From Eulemur rufifrons (taxonomy: Eukaryota; Chordata; Mammalia; Primates; Lemuridae), in contig NW_027182962.1 in NCBI RefSeq assembly GCF_041146395.1, forward strand, positions 1-64,000: a stretch of 64,000 nt of DNA. Direction: 5' to 3'. This document shows positions 50,986 to 62,980 of the stretch, piece by piece. Numbering within the stretch: the first letter of the stretch is position 1; every line of letters starts with the position of its first letter. Made by a program: the position numbers and the translations under genes. Below the pieces are notes generated by a model that saw only the letters and a program-made list of their open reading frames with translations, was not told where the DNA came from and searched no databases.

Positions 50986-53900
50986 GTAAGCGTTCCTATA
51001 TATGATTCTCGTACTTCTTCCAAACTAGAGTTTAGTATGCCTACAAACCACAACCCCATCGTTGATTTCTCTGAGTGAATGTACGCAGTCCCCAATATGA
51101 CTCTCCCCCTTCTTCCAAAGTAGAGTTTTGCAGGCCTACAAACCATCCCCCGAAAGTTGGTTTCTATAAATGACGGTACGTTTTCCTATATATTACTCTT
51201 TAACTTCTTGCAAAATAGAGATTAGCATGGCTACAAAAAATCCACCCCATAATTGCTTTCTCTGCATGAATGTAAGTGTTCCCATATATCATTCTCCTAC
51301 TTCTTCCAAACTAGAGTTTAGTATGCCTACAAACCACCACATCATCGTAGCTTTCTCTGAGTGAATGTAAGCCTTCCCATATATGACTCTCACTCTGAAA
51401 CCAAAATAGAGTTTAGCACGCCTACATTCCACACCAGAGATTTGCTTTCTCTAAGTGACTCTAAGCTTTCTTATATGTGATTCTCAAACTTCGTCCAAAC
51501 TAGAGTTTAGCATGCCTAGAAAACACCACCCCACAGTTGCTTTCTCTGCATGAATGTAAGCGTTTGTATATATGACTCTGGTACTTCTTTCAAAATACAA
51601 TTTAGCAGACCAAAAAATGAACCGCCGAGAGTTGCTTTCTCTAAGTGACTGTCTGCTTTCGAACTTCTTCCAAATTATGTTTTAGCATGCCTACAAAACA
51701 CCACCCCATAGTTACTTTCTCTGCATCAATATAAGCGTTCATATATATGCCTCTCTCACTTCATCTAAATTAGAGTTTAGCAGGCCTACAAACCACACCC
51801 CGTGAGTTGCTTTCTCTAGGTGACTGTAAACTTTCCTATATAAGAATCTCCAACTTCTTTCAAACTACAGCATGCCAACAAAACACCACACCGTGGTTGC
51901 TTTCTCTGAGTGAACATAAGCGTTCCCATATATGACTCACACTCTGTTTCCAAAATAGAATTTAGCAGATCTACAAACAAGCCCAAAATGGTTCCTTTCT
52001 CTAAGTGACTGTAATTTTCCCCAGATATGACTCTCGCACTTCCTCCAAACTACAGATTAACATGCATACCTGCGCCACCCCACAGTTGCTTTCTCTGCGT
52101 GAATGTAACCGTTCATATATATGACTCTCCTACTTCTTCCCAACTACAGTTATTATGCCTTCAAACCATCACGATAATGTTTCTTTCTCTGAGTGAATGA
52201 ATGCAAGCGTTCTCACATTTCATCCAAATTACAGTTTAGCAGGCCTACCAATAAACTTCCGAGAGCTGTTTTCTCTGTGTCGCTGTAATCTTTCCTATAT
52301 AAGACTCTCGAACTTCTTCCAAACCACAGTTTAGCATGCCAACAAAATACGACCCCAGAGTTGCTGTCTATGCCTGAATGTAAGCGTTCAGATATATGAC
52401 TCTCGTACTTCCTCCAAAATACAGTTTAGAATGCCTACAAACCACCACCCAAACGTTGCGTTCTCTGAATGAATGAAAGCATTCCCATGTTTGACTCTCA
52501 CAATTGATGCAAAGTAGAGTTTAGCAGGCCAAGAAAGGATCTCCCGAGAGTTGCTTTCTCTAGGTGACTGTAAGCTTTCCTAAATAAGACTCTCCAACTT
52601 CTTCCAAACTACAGGTTAACATGCCCACAAAACATCACCCCATAGTTTTTTCTTTGCATGAATGTAAGCATTAGTATATATGACTCTGGTACTTCTTTCA
52701 AAATACAATTTAGCAGACCTAAAAATCACCCACCAAGAGTTGCTTTCTCTAAGTGACTGTTCAGGTTTAGAACTTCTTCCAAACTATAGCATGCTTACAA
52801 AACACCACCCCGTAGTTGCTTTCTCTGGGTGAATGTAAACGTTCCCAAATATCATTCTCGTACTTCTTCCAAACTATTTAGTATGCCTACAAAAACCAGC
52901 CCAATGTTGTTTCTCTGAGGGAATGTAAGCGGTCCCATGTTTGACTCTCACACTTCATCCAAATTAGAGTTTAGCATGTGTACAAACAATCTCCCGAGAG
53001 TTGCTTTCCCTAGGTGATGGTAATCATTCCTGTATAAGGTTCTCCAACTTCTTCCAAACTGCAGTTTAGCTTGCCTACAAAACCTGACGCCATAAGTGCT
53101 TTCTCTGCGTGAATGTAAGTGTTCCTATATAGGACTCTCGTACTTCTTCCAAACTACAGTTTAGTATGCCCTACAAACCACCACCCAAACGTTGTTTTCT
53201 CTGAGTGAATGTAAGCGTTCCCATATATGACTCTCACACTTCAACCAAAATAGAGTTTAGCAGGCCTACATTCCACACCCAGAGAGTTGTTTTCTCTACG
53301 TGACTGTAAACTTTCCTATATATGACTCTCAAACTTCGTCCAAACTAGAGTTTTGCAAGCCTACAAAACACCACCCCATAGTTGTTTTCGGTGCCGGAAT
53401 GTAAGTGGCTCTACATGTGATTCTCTTGCTTCTTCCAAATTACAGGTTAGTATGCCTAGGAACCACAACCACGACGTTGCTTTCACTGAGTTCCCATATA
53501 TTATTCTAACACTTCATTGAAAATAGAGTTTAGCAGGCCTACGAAACACCCCCCGAGAGTTGCTTTCTCTAAGTGACTGTAAGCTTCCCAGATATGACTC
53601 TCGAACTTCCTCCAAACTATATTTTAGTAGGCATACAAACATCACTCCATAGTTGCTTTCTCTGCGTGAAGGTAAGCGTTCCTATATACGATTCTCGTAC
53701 TTCTTCCAAACTAGAGTTGACTATGCCTACAAATCACAATCCCATCGTTGATTTCTCTGAGTGAATGCACGCGGTCCCCAATATGACTCTCCCCCTTCTT
53801 CCAAACTGGAGTTTTGCAGGTGTACAAAACATCCCCCGAGAGTTGGTTTCTATGACTGTAACCTTTCCTATATATTACTCCTTAACTTCTTCCAAACTAG

Positions 53901-55496
53901 AGATTAGCATGGCTACAAAAACGCCACCCCATAATTGCTTTCTCTACGTGAATGTAAGCGTTCCCATATATCATTCTCCCACTTCTTCCAAACTAGAGTT
54001 TAGTATGCCTACAAACCACCACGTCGTCGTTGCTTTCTCTGAGGGAATGTAAGCCTTCCCATATATGACTCTCACTCTGAAACCAAAATAGAGTTTAGCA
54101 GGCCTACTTTCCACACCCAGAGATTTGCTTTCTCTAAGTGACTGTAAGCTTTCTTATATGTGATTCTCAAACTTCGTCCAAACTAGAGTTTAGCATGCCT
54201 ATAAAACACCATCCCATAGTTACTTTCAGTGCGTCAAAATGTATGTGTTCCTATATGTGATTCTCGTGCTTCTTCCAAACTGCAGTTTAGTAAGCCTACA
54301 AACAACCCCATCGTTGCTTTCTCTGAGGGAATGTAAGCGTTCTCATATATGACTCTCACACTTCAACCAAAACAGGGTTTTGCAGGCCTACAAACCACCC
54401 GCCAAGACTTGCTTTTTCAAAGTGGCTGTTACCTTTCCTATATAGGACTCTGGAACTTCTCCCAAGCTAGACTTTAACATGTCTACCTGACACTACTCCG
54501 TAGTTGCTCTCGGTGTGTGAATGTAAGCGTTCCTATATATGAGTCTTGTACTTCTTCCTAACTAGCATCTGGCATGCCAAAATAACACTCCCCCATAGTT
54601 GCTTTCTTTGAGTCAATGTAAACATTCCTATATATGTCTCTCGCACTTCTTCCAAACTTGAGTTATGTCTACAAACCAATCCCCGACAGCTGTTTTCTCT
54701 GAACGAATTTAAGCATTCCTATATAGGACTATGGCACTTCCTCCAAACTAGAGTTTAGCAAGCCTACACTCCACCCCCGTTCGTTGCTTTCTCTAAGTTA
54801 CTGTAAGCTTTCCTATACATGGCTCTCGAAATTTTCCAAACTAGAGTTAGCATGCCTACTATACACCTACACATAATTGCTTTGTCTGAGTGAATATAAG
54901 CCTTCCTATATATGACTGTCGCACTTTTTCCAAATTAGAGTGTAGCCAGCCTGGAAAGCACCCCTTATAGTTGCTTTCATTGAGTGAATGTTAACATTCC
55001 TATGTATGACTCTCGCAACTTTTCCAATCTAAGATTTTAGCAATGCCACAAATCCCCCGCCGAGAGTTCCTATACATAACTGTCCTCTTTTTCCAAGCTA
55101 GAGTTTAGGAAGCCTAGAAACCATCCCCCCGTAGACGCTTTATGTGAATGTAAGCGTTCCTATATATGACTCTCGCCTTCCTCCAAACTAGAGCTTAGCA
55201 AGCCTACAAACCAACTCCCTATAAATGCTTTCTCTGAATGAATGATATCGTTCCTATATAAGACTCTCGAACTTCTTCCAAACCAGAGTTTAACAAGCCA
55301 AAAAAGCACCCCCCATAGATGCTTCCTCTAACTCAAAGCTAATATTCCTATATATGATTCAGCTTCTTCATCCAAACTAGAGTAAGGCAAGCCTACAAAT
55401 CACACACCAATAGTTGCTTTCTATCAGTAAATGTAAGCATCCCTATATATGACTATAGCAATTCTTCCAAACTGGAGTTTAGCAAGCCTCCAGACC

Positions 55497-55634
55497 CCCG
55501 GACCCCACTCCATAGTACCCTGGGCATTGGAGCCTGCCTGTCATGCAGGACATAGGGGCGGACCCTCATCTCAGACACGGCATTGGTGGATTGTAGGCTT
55601 TTTTAAGTTTTTGAATTGAAGAAGTCTGAGAATT
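55497..55634 (-). repeat. Interspersed block cut by Sat-C, mirror of 36,358
   Basis: This is the exact mirror of the truncated block at the left Sat-C boundary, with the same breakpoint after CCCCGGACCCCACTC. It confirms that one ancestral junction was copied in inverted orientation. Confidence 0.85.
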
Positions 55635-55889
55635 GGAATTGGGTTTAGGGTAAGGTTAGGTGTTAGGGACTAGGATTAGGTTTAGGGGTTAGGGTTTTAG
55701 GTTAGAATTAGGGTTAGGATTACTGTTAGGGTTAGAGATTAGGATTATGTTCAGTGGTTGGGTTTAGGTTTACGGTGAGAGGCAAGAGTAAGGGTCAGGG
55801 ATTAGGGTTACTGTTAGGAGTTAGATTCAGGGCTTACTAAGGGTTTGGTTTAGAGATAGGGTTAGGGCTTACGTTTAACGGTGTGTGTT

Positions 55890-56021
55890 AGGGCACGGGC
55901 CCTGTCTAATGTACGGGGCACTGTGGGTGTGGAGCAAGGCTGGGTCCCCACTTCATCGTACCCTGGGTGTTGGGCTTCAACTGTCACGCAGGACAAAGGC
56001 AGAGGCTCATCTCACGCATGG
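55890..56021 (-). repeat. Interspersed block, type 2-like, mirror of 35,971
   Basis: It has the same abrupt truncation at CTCACGCATGG as its partner. Substitutions are few, for example GTCACGCAGG against the partner's GTCATGCAGG. Confidence 0.82.
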
Positions 56022-56624
56022 TTAGGATTAAGGTTTAAGTTTAGGGTCAGGGTTGAGGGTTAGGGTGAGGGTTAACAGTTAGAGTTAGGGTAAGGGGGTT
56101 AGGGATAGGGTTAGGGTTAAGGGTTAGGTTTATGGTTCAGGTTTAAGGTTAGCATTAGAGGGTAGGGTTTGTGTAACTGTAGATCAGTGTTGGGTTTAGA
56201 TCTCTAGGCATTAGGGTAAAGGTTAGGGTTAGGGTTAAGAGTTAGGGTTATGTTTAAAGGTTAGGATTGGGATTAGGCTTAAGGGTTAAGGTTAAGGTTA
56301 TGGGTTATGACTAAGGATCAACGGTTAGGGTTATTTTTAGGCGTAGGGTTAGGGTAAGGGGTTAGAGTTAGTGTTAGTGTTGTTGGTCGGGTTAAGGTTA
56401 GGGTTGGCGTTTCAGAATTAGGGATTAGGTGTTATGTTTATAGCTAGGAGTTAGGGTTAGAATTGCGGTATAGGGCTTGTTCTCAGGGTGTCATGCATTA
56501 ACGTTAAGATAAGGGGTTAAAGTTAGGGTTACGGTGAGCTTTACCTGTTAAGGTGAGCAGTAGGATCAGGGTTAGGTGTTATGTTCTGGGTTAGGGTTAT
56601 GGGTGAGGGGAAGGGCTTATCCTT

Positions 56625-56816
56625 AGGGCACGGGCCCTGTATGCACTAGGAGGCGAAGTTAGGGATCTGTGATGGTCGCTGGGAACCCACTCTATCGTTC
56701 GCAGTGTATGGGCCTCTGGGTTTCATGCAGGACACTGTGGCAGAGCCGGCTTTCATGCATGGCTTAGTAGGATTGTAGGCTTTCAAAACTCTGAGAAAGC
56801 AAGAAGTCTGAGAATT
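56625..56816 (-). repeat. Interspersed block, type 1', mirror of 35,301
   Basis: It shares GCCGGCTTTCATGCATGG and GGCTTTCAAAACTCTGAG with its partner. The mirror sum is 92,117, because 125 bp present at about 56,255-56,380 are missing from the left arm near 35,740. Confidence 0.82.
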
Positions 56817-57210
56817 AGATATCGGGTTAGGATTACGGCACGGTTTAGGGATGAAGATTAGTGATAGGGTGAGGGCTTAGGTTTAGGGGATAGGGTTAGG
56901 GTTAGGGTTGTGGTAGGGTGAAAGTTAGGGTTTGCATTTTAGAAATAGGGTTAGGGGTTAGGGTTAGGGTTAGGGTTGTTGGTAGGGTGAAGGTTAGGGT
57001 TGACGTTTTAGAATTAGGGATGAGGTGTTACGGTTATGACTATGGTTTAGGATTAGAATTATGGGATAGGGCTTCTTCTCAAGGTGTTTTGCATTCACGT
57101 TAAGTTAAGGGGCTAAGTTAGGGTTACGGGGAGGTTTATGTTTTAAGGTGAGCAATAGGATCAGGGTTAGGTGTTATGTTCAGGGTGAGGGTTATTTGTT
57201 AGGGGTAGTG

Positions 57211-57416
57211 TTTATACTTAGCATACGGGCCCTGTCTGCACTGGGAGGTGGGCGGGGTTTAGGGGGATGGTATTGTCCCCGGGAACCCACTCTATCATAC
57301 GCTGGGTATGGGCTCCTGGGTTTCATGCAGGACACAGTGGCAGAGCCCCCTTTTACTCATGGCATGGGAGGATTGTAGGCTTTCTAAACTCTGAGAAAGC
57401 AAGAAGTCTGAGAATT
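57211..57416 (-). repeat. Interspersed block, type 1, mirror of 34,770
   Basis: It keeps TCATGGCATGGGAGG and CCCTTTTACTCATGG, which are close to the left partner's changes. The mirror sum is about 92,186, and divergence is visibly higher than inside the palindrome arms. Confidence 0.82.
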
Positions 57417-59029
57417 AGATTTAGGGGTAGGATTATGGTAATGTTTAGGGATGAAGGTTAGTGTCAGGGTGGTGTCTTGGGTTAGGGGTTGGGGTTAAAG
57501 TTTAGTGTTAGGTTTAACAGTTACAGTTAGGTTTATGGTTAAGTTTCAGGGTTAGGGTTAAGGTTTGGGTTTAGCGTTTGGCACAGGGGAAGACTTCAAT
57601 GTTAGCTTTATGGTTAAAGATTAGGATTAGTGTTAGTGTGAGGGTTAATGGTAAGGGTCAAGATTAATGGTTCAGGTTGGGGTTAGGCTTCGGTTTAGGG
57701 TTAGGGGTTAGGGTTAGGCTTAGGGTTAAGGGATAGGATTAGGGTTAAGTGTTGGGCTTAGGGTTAGGGTTTAGTGTTAGGGTTATCGTTAAGGATTAGG
57801 GTTAGGGTCAGGGTTAAATGTTTGGGTGCGGGTAATGGTTAGGGTCAGGGTTAAGGTTTACGGATAGGGTTAGTGTTAAGGGTTACGGGTAGGTTTAGGG
57901 TTCAGGGTTAGAGTTAGCATTAGGGCTTAAGGTTAGGATTAGGTGGTAGGTTACATTTAGGTTTAGATGTAGGCGTTAGAGTAAGGGTTAAGAGATAGGG
58001 TTAGGTTTAATGCTTAGGATTAGGGTTAGGGTTTTGGGTTAAAGTAAGTGTTAGGGGTTAGGTTTAAGGATCAAAGGTTAGGGTTATGTTTAGTTGTAGG
58101 GTTAGGGATAAGGGATAAGATTGGCGTAAGGGTTTTCCTTACTTTTATGGTTAAGGGTCACGCTTAGATTAAAGGTTAAGTTTAGTGTTAAGGGTTATAG
58201 TGAGGGTTAACGGTTACGGTAAAGGTTAAGCGTTAGTGTTAGGGATTAGCGATTAGGGTTTTTGGTAAGTGTTAGGGTTAGGAGTTAGTGTTTTATGAAG
58301 GGGTATGGTTAGAATTAGGATTGGGGTTAGTGTTAGGGTTAGGTTTAGGGGTTAGGTTTAGGGTAAAAGGATAGGATTAGGGTTAAGGGTTGGGCTCAGA
58401 TTTAGGGTTAAAGTTTAGTGTTCGGGTTAATGTTTAGTGTTATGGTCCAGTTTAAGTGTTAGGGTGAGGGTTAACGGTTAGGATTAGGCTTAGAGGTTGG
58501 GGATATAGTGAGGGTTCAGTGTTAAGGTTAGGTTTAGGGTTCAGGGTTAGGGTTAGCTTTAGGGGTTATGGTTAGGGTTAGGTGTTAGGTTAGTGTCAGG
58601 GTTAGGTCTAGTCGTGAGGGTAAGGTTTAGGGTTAGCTTTAAGAGCTAGGGTTAGGTTTAATGGTTAGGATTAGGATTAAGGTTAAAGGTTAGGGTAAGG
58701 CTTAGGGGTTAGGGTGAAGGGTTAAGGGTTTTTGTTAGGCATAGCGTTGGGGTTAGAAGTAAGGGTTACTGTCAGTGTTAGGGTTGTAGGCAGGGTTCCG
58801 GTTAGGGTTAGCGGTTTAGAATTAGGGTTAGGGATTAGGTGTTCCAGTGATGAATAGGAGATAGGGTGAGAATTAGTGGATAGGGGTTGTTCTCAGGGAA
58901 TGGGTTATGCACTAACGTTAGGATAAGAGGTTAAAGTTAGGCTCACGGTCAGTTTTACGTGTTAAGGGGAGAAATAGGAACAGGGTTGGGTGTTATGTTC
59001 AGGGTGAGGGATATCTGTTACAGGTATTG

Positions 59030-59234
59030 TTTATGCTTAGCGCACGGGCCCTGTCTGCATTAGGCGGGGGAGGAGGTTCGGGGGCTGGGATTGTCACCAG
59101 GATCCCACTGTATCGTCCTCTGGGTATGGGCCCGTGGTTTTCATGCAGGACACCGTGGTAGAGCCTCCTTTCACGCATGGCATGGGAGGATTGCAGGCTT
59201 TCTAAACTCTAAGAAAGCAAGAAGTCTGAGAATT
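59030..59234 (-). repeat. Interspersed block, type 1, mirror of 33,000
   Basis: This is the mirror-position partner of the HOR unit 3 block (sum about 92,234). It includes GGCCCGTGGTTTTCATGC and the closing ACTCTAAGAAAGCAAGAAG. Confidence 0.82.
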
Positions 59235-59780
59235 AGATTTAGGGTTAGGATTATGGTTAGGGTTAAGGATGAAGTTTAGTGTTAGGGTGAGGGCTTAGGG
59301 TTAGTGATTAGGGTTAGGGTTAAAGGTTACTCTTAGGTTTAACAGTTACAGTTCGGTTTAGGGTTGAGGTTTAGGGTTAGGGTTAAGATGAGGGGTTAGG
59401 GTTTGGTATAGGGTTAGGGTTAGGTACAGGGTTAGGGTTAAGTGTTAGAATTAGGGTTGAAGATTAGGATTAGGGTTAGGATTAAAGGTTAGCGTGAGAG
59501 TTAACGGTTAGGGTTAAGGTTAAGATTTAGTGTTAGGGTTTAGGTTTAGGGTTAAGGGTTAGGGTTAGTTTTAGGGTTCGAGTTATGTGTTAGGGTTTGT
59601 GTTAGAGGTTAGGGTTTGGTTTACTGTTCAGGGTTAGGGTTACGTTTAGGGGTTAGCATTAGGGTTAAGGATTAGGTTTAGGGTAAGGGTTTAGAGTTAG
59701 TGTTCGTCTTTAGGCTCGGGGCTTAGGTTCAGGGTCAGGGGTTAGAGTTGGTGGTAGGGCTTAGATTTAGCGGTCAGTTT

Positions 59781-59966
59781 AAGGGCACAGGAGCTGTTTA
59801 ATCTATGGTGAGAGGGGTCTGTTCGGAGTCACCACAAAGCACAACATCATTCCCTGGGCCCTGGGACAAGACCTACATGCAGGACTCAGGCGGAGCCTCA
59901 TCTCACACATGGCATGGCTGTATTGTAGGCTTGCTTCACTCTGGGAATGGAAGTAGTGTGAGAATT
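59781..59966 (-). repeat. Interspersed block, type 2, mirror of 32,298
   Basis: The type-2 body reads in reverse: ATCTATGGTGAGAGGGG, GTCACCACAAAGCACAAC, CATCATTCCCTGGGCC. It is partnered with 32,298 at a sum of about 92,266. Confidence 0.82.
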
Positions 59967-60769
59967 AGGGTTAGGGTTGGGGTTAGGGGTTTCGAGTTAG
60001 GGGTTCGGTTTCGAGTCAGGGTTAAGTGGTAGGGATTAGTGATTAGGGTTAGAGTTAGTGTTACGAGTTATGTGTTAAGTCTGGTTAGGGGGCCAGGGTA
60101 AGGTTTAGGTTTGGAGTTAGCGTTAGGGTTAGGGTTTAGGGTTAAGGGATAGGGTTAGGGTTAAGGGTTAGGCTTAGGGTTAGGGTTCAGGTTTAGGGTT
60201 AGGGTCAGGGTTAAGGGTTAGGGTCAGGGTTAACAGTTAGGGTTAGGGGGTTAGGGATAGGTTTAGGGTTAAGGGTCAAGGCTATGGTTCAGGTTTAAGG
60301 TTAGCATTAGGGGGTTAGCGTTAGTGTTAACTGTAGGTCAGTGTTGGGTTTAGATCTCTAGGCATTAGGGTAAAGGTTAGGGTTAGGGTTAAGAGTTAGG
60401 GTTATGTTTAATGGTTAGGATTGGGATTAGCCTGAAGAGTTAGGGTTAAGGTTAGGGGTTATGACTAAGGATCAACGGTTAGGGTTATTTTTATGTGTAG
60501 GGTTAGCGTAAGGGGTTAGGGTTATTGTTAGTGTTGTTCGGAGGGTTAAGGTTAGGGTTGGCGTTTCACAATTAGGGATTAGGTGTTATGGTTATGGCTA
60601 GGAGTTAGGGTTAGAATTACGGTATAGGTCTTGTTCTCAGGGTGTCATGCATTAACGTTATGATAAGGGCTTAAAGTTAGGGTTACGGTGAGCTTTACCT
60701 GTTAAGGTGAGCAGTAGGATCAGGGTTAGGTGTTATGTTCTGGGTTAGGGTTATGGGTGAAGGGTAGGG

Positions 60770-60953
60770 TTTATCCTTAGGGCACGGGCCCTGTATGCAC
60801 TAGGAGGCGAAGTTAGGGATCTGTGATGATCCCTGGGAACCCATTCTTTAGTACGCAGTGTATGGGCCTCTGGGTTTCATGCAGGACACTGTGCTAGAGC
60901 GGGCTTTCAAGCATGGCTTAGTAGGATTGTAGGCTTTCAAAACTCTGAGAATT
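60770..60953 (-). repeat. Interspersed block, type 1', with 17-bp deletion
   Basis: It is closest to the block at 56,625 on the same strand. Where other copies read ACTCTGAGAAAGCAAGAAG before TCTGAGAATTAG, this one goes straight from ACTCTGAG to AATTAG. The deletion lies between two TCTGAG copies, as expected of slippage. Confidence 0.82.
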
Positions 60954-61198
60954 AGATTTCGGGTTAGGATTACGGCACGGTTTAGGGATGAAGATTAGTG
61001 TTAGGGTGAGGGCTTAGGGTTTGGGGTTAGGGTTAGGGGTAGGGTTCATCGTTAGGGTTACGTTTAGGCAGTAGGGTTATGGGTTAGGAATAGGGTAAGG
61101 GTTTAATGTTAGTGTTGGGCGTTAGGGTCAGGGCTTAAGTTTAGGGTTAGGGGTTAGTGTTAGAGTTAGTGTTAGGGCTTAGATTTAGAGGTTATTTT

Positions 61199-61385
61199 AA
61201 GGGCACAGGACCTGTGTAATCTATGGTGAGAAGTGTGCGGAATGGGTCATCGCCACACCACACCATCGTACCCTAGGCCTTGGGCCCAGACCTACATGTA
61301 GGTCTCAGGCAGAGCCTCTTCTCACGCATGGCATGGTTTTATTGTAGGCTTGGCTAACTCTGAGAATGGAGGAAGTGTGAGAATT
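61199..61385 (-). repeat. Interspersed block, type 2, without a clear left partner
   Basis: This is a diverged type-2 block (ACCATCGTACCCTAGGCC, GGTTTTATTGTAGGC). The left side has no type-2 block at the mirror position, between 29,685 and 31,336. It was therefore gained here or lost there. Confidence 0.8.
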
Positions 61386-62160
61386 ATGGTTATGATTAGG
61401 GTTAGGTGTTTGGGGTTAGGGGTTAGTGTTCGAGTGAGGGTTAGGGGTTAGGGATTAGGGGTTAGGGTTAATGTTAGCATTAGGGGTTAACGGTTAGGGT
61501 TGGGTTAGGGACTAGGGTTAGATTTAGGGTTGGGGTAGGGTTAGGGTTAGGGGTTAGGGTTAGGGTTAAGGGATAGGATTAGGGTTAAGGGTTAAGGCTT
61601 AGGGTTAGCATTAAGGGATGGGTTAAGGTTAAGGGTTAGGGTTACGGTCCGAGTTAAGGGTTAGGATGAGGGTTAACAGTTAGGGTTATAAGTTAGGGAT
61701 AGTGTTAGGATTAAGGTCTAGGGTTAGGGTTAGAGGTAGTTTTACTGCTAAGATTAGGTCTAGGCATTAAGGTAAGGGTTAGTGTTAGGGTTAGGTTTAA
61801 TTGTTAGGATTAGGATCAGAATTAAGGGTTAGGCTTAGGGTTAGGGGATAGGGTTAGGGTTTAGGGTAAACTTTTAAGGTTATGTTTAGGGATAAGGTTA
61901 GGGTTAGCGTTTAAGGTTAGGGTTAGTATTAGGGTTGTTTGTAGGGTTAAGGTAATGTTTAGTGGTTAGAATTAGGGTTAGGGATTAGGGGTTACTGTTA
62001 TGGCTAGGAGTTTGGGTTAGTATTAAGTGATAGGGGTTGTTCTTAGCATAAGTGTTATGCATTAACGTTAGAATAAGTGGTTAAAGTTAGGTTTACGGTG
62101 AGGTTTATGTGTTAAGGTGAGCAATAGGATCAGGGTTAGAATTATGAGTGAGGGGTAGGG

Positions 62161-62360
62161 TTTTGCTTAGGGTATGGGCCCTGTCTGCCCTAGGAGTGGG
62201 ATTGAGGGGGATGTGATTGTCACCAGAAACCCACTCTATCGTATGCAGGGTATGGGCCCATGGGTTTCTTGTAGGACACTCTGGCAGAGCCTGATTTCAC
62301 GCATGGTAAAGGAGGATTGTAAGCTTTCCAATCCCTAAGAAAGTAAGAAGTCTGAGAATT
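62161..62360 (-). repeat. Interspersed block, type 1, diverged
   Basis: This is a type-1 block (CACTCTATCGTATGCAGGG, GGGCCCATGGGTTTC) with altered ends (TTTCCAATCCCTAAG, AAGTAAGAAG). It may be the remote mirror partner of 29,477. Confidence 0.78.
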
Positions 62361-62690
62361 AGATTTAGGGTTAGGATTATCGTTATGGTTAGGGATGAAG
62401 TTTAATCTTAGGGTGAGGGCTTCGGGTAAGGGGATAGGGTTAGTTATAGGGTTAAAAGTTACTGTTAGGTTTAACAGTTACAGTTAGACTTAGGGTTTAG
62501 GTTTAGGGTTAGGGTTAAGCTTAGGGGTTACGGTTTGGTACAGGGTTAGGGTTAAGTGTTAGGGTTAGGGTTAAAGATCATGACTAGGGTTAGAGTTAAG
62601 GGTTAGTTTGAGTGTTAACAGTTAGGGTTAAGGATAACTTTTCGGGTTAGGGGTTAGGATTAGTGTTCGGGCTGAGATTTAGCGGTTAGT

Positions 62691-62877
62691 TTAAGGGCAC
62701 AGGACCTGTTTAATCTATGGTGAGAGTGGTGCACAGGGTCGCTGCGACACGACACCACCATACGCTGGGCTTTGGGCCAAGACCTACATACAGGGCTCAG
62801 GTGGAGCCTCTTCTCACGCATGACATGGCTGTATTGTAGGCTTGGTTAACTCTGAGAATGGAAGAAGTGTGAGAAAT
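62691..62877 (-). repeat. Interspersed block, type 2, next to the inversion point
   Basis: This is a complete type-2 block in reverse orientation, ending GAAGAAGTGTGAGAA just before the strand switch at about 62,905. It may be the remote mirror partner of 28,775. Confidence 0.8.
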
Positions 62878-62884
62878 CGGGTTA

Positions 62885-62940
62885 GGGCTAGCTGTAGGTG
62901 TTTTTAACCCCTAACCCTAACACTAACCCCAAGGTTAAAT
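62885..62940. other. Head-to-head switch from TTAGGG to CCCTAA
   Basis: The + strand changes from GGGTTAGGGCTAGC to TTTTTAACCCCTAACCC within about 25 bases, near 62,905. TTAGGG followed by CCCTAA on one strand is the head-to-head arrangement. The joined sequences are degenerate repeats rather than pure terminal ones. Confidence 0.85.
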
Positions 62941-62980
62941 CTAACCGTAACCCTTACGCCAACCCTAACCCTAACCCTAA

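Larger units (their letters stand above)
44802..55496 (-). repeat. Sat-C array, reverse orientation
   Basis: This is the same family as 36,496-44,801 read on the minus strand, with motifs such as TTGCTTTCTCTG, CTTCTTCCAAACT and GTTTAGTATGCCTACAAACC. The part from 48,234 outward is the palindrome right arm. The part from 44,802 to 48,233 belongs to the spacer and has its own internal duplications. Confidence 0.93.
48234..56251 (-). repeat. Right arm of the large palindrome (about 8.0 kb)
   Basis: This is the reverse complement of 35,741-43,762. The symmetry includes the Sat-C/telomere-like boundary (55,497 here, 36,495 on the left) and the truncated block at 55,890. The boundary was therefore in place before the inverted duplication. 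The axis lies near 45,996. Confidence 0.93.
55497..62904 (-). repeat. Region B-right: telomere-like array with TTAGGG on the + strand
   Basis: This is the inverted relative of Region B-left. Degenerate TTAGGG repeats carry ten blocks in minus orientation. Mirror symmetry is exact to about 56,251. Beyond that the coordinate sum drifts from 91,992 to 92,117 (block at 56,625), 92,186 (57,211) and 92,234 (59,030) as indels accumulate and identity falls. It also has its own direct repeat: 56,160-56,830 resembles 60,300-60,960 about 4.14 kb away. I saw nothing but degenerate hexamers between the blocks. Confidence 0.93.

Noticed and set aside
36496..55496. CRISPR-like appearance of regularly spaced short conserved motifs in Sat-C
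   Set aside because: The whole 95-bp monomer is conserved, not a short repeat with unique spacers. The setting is eukaryotic satellite DNA with no cas-like genes.
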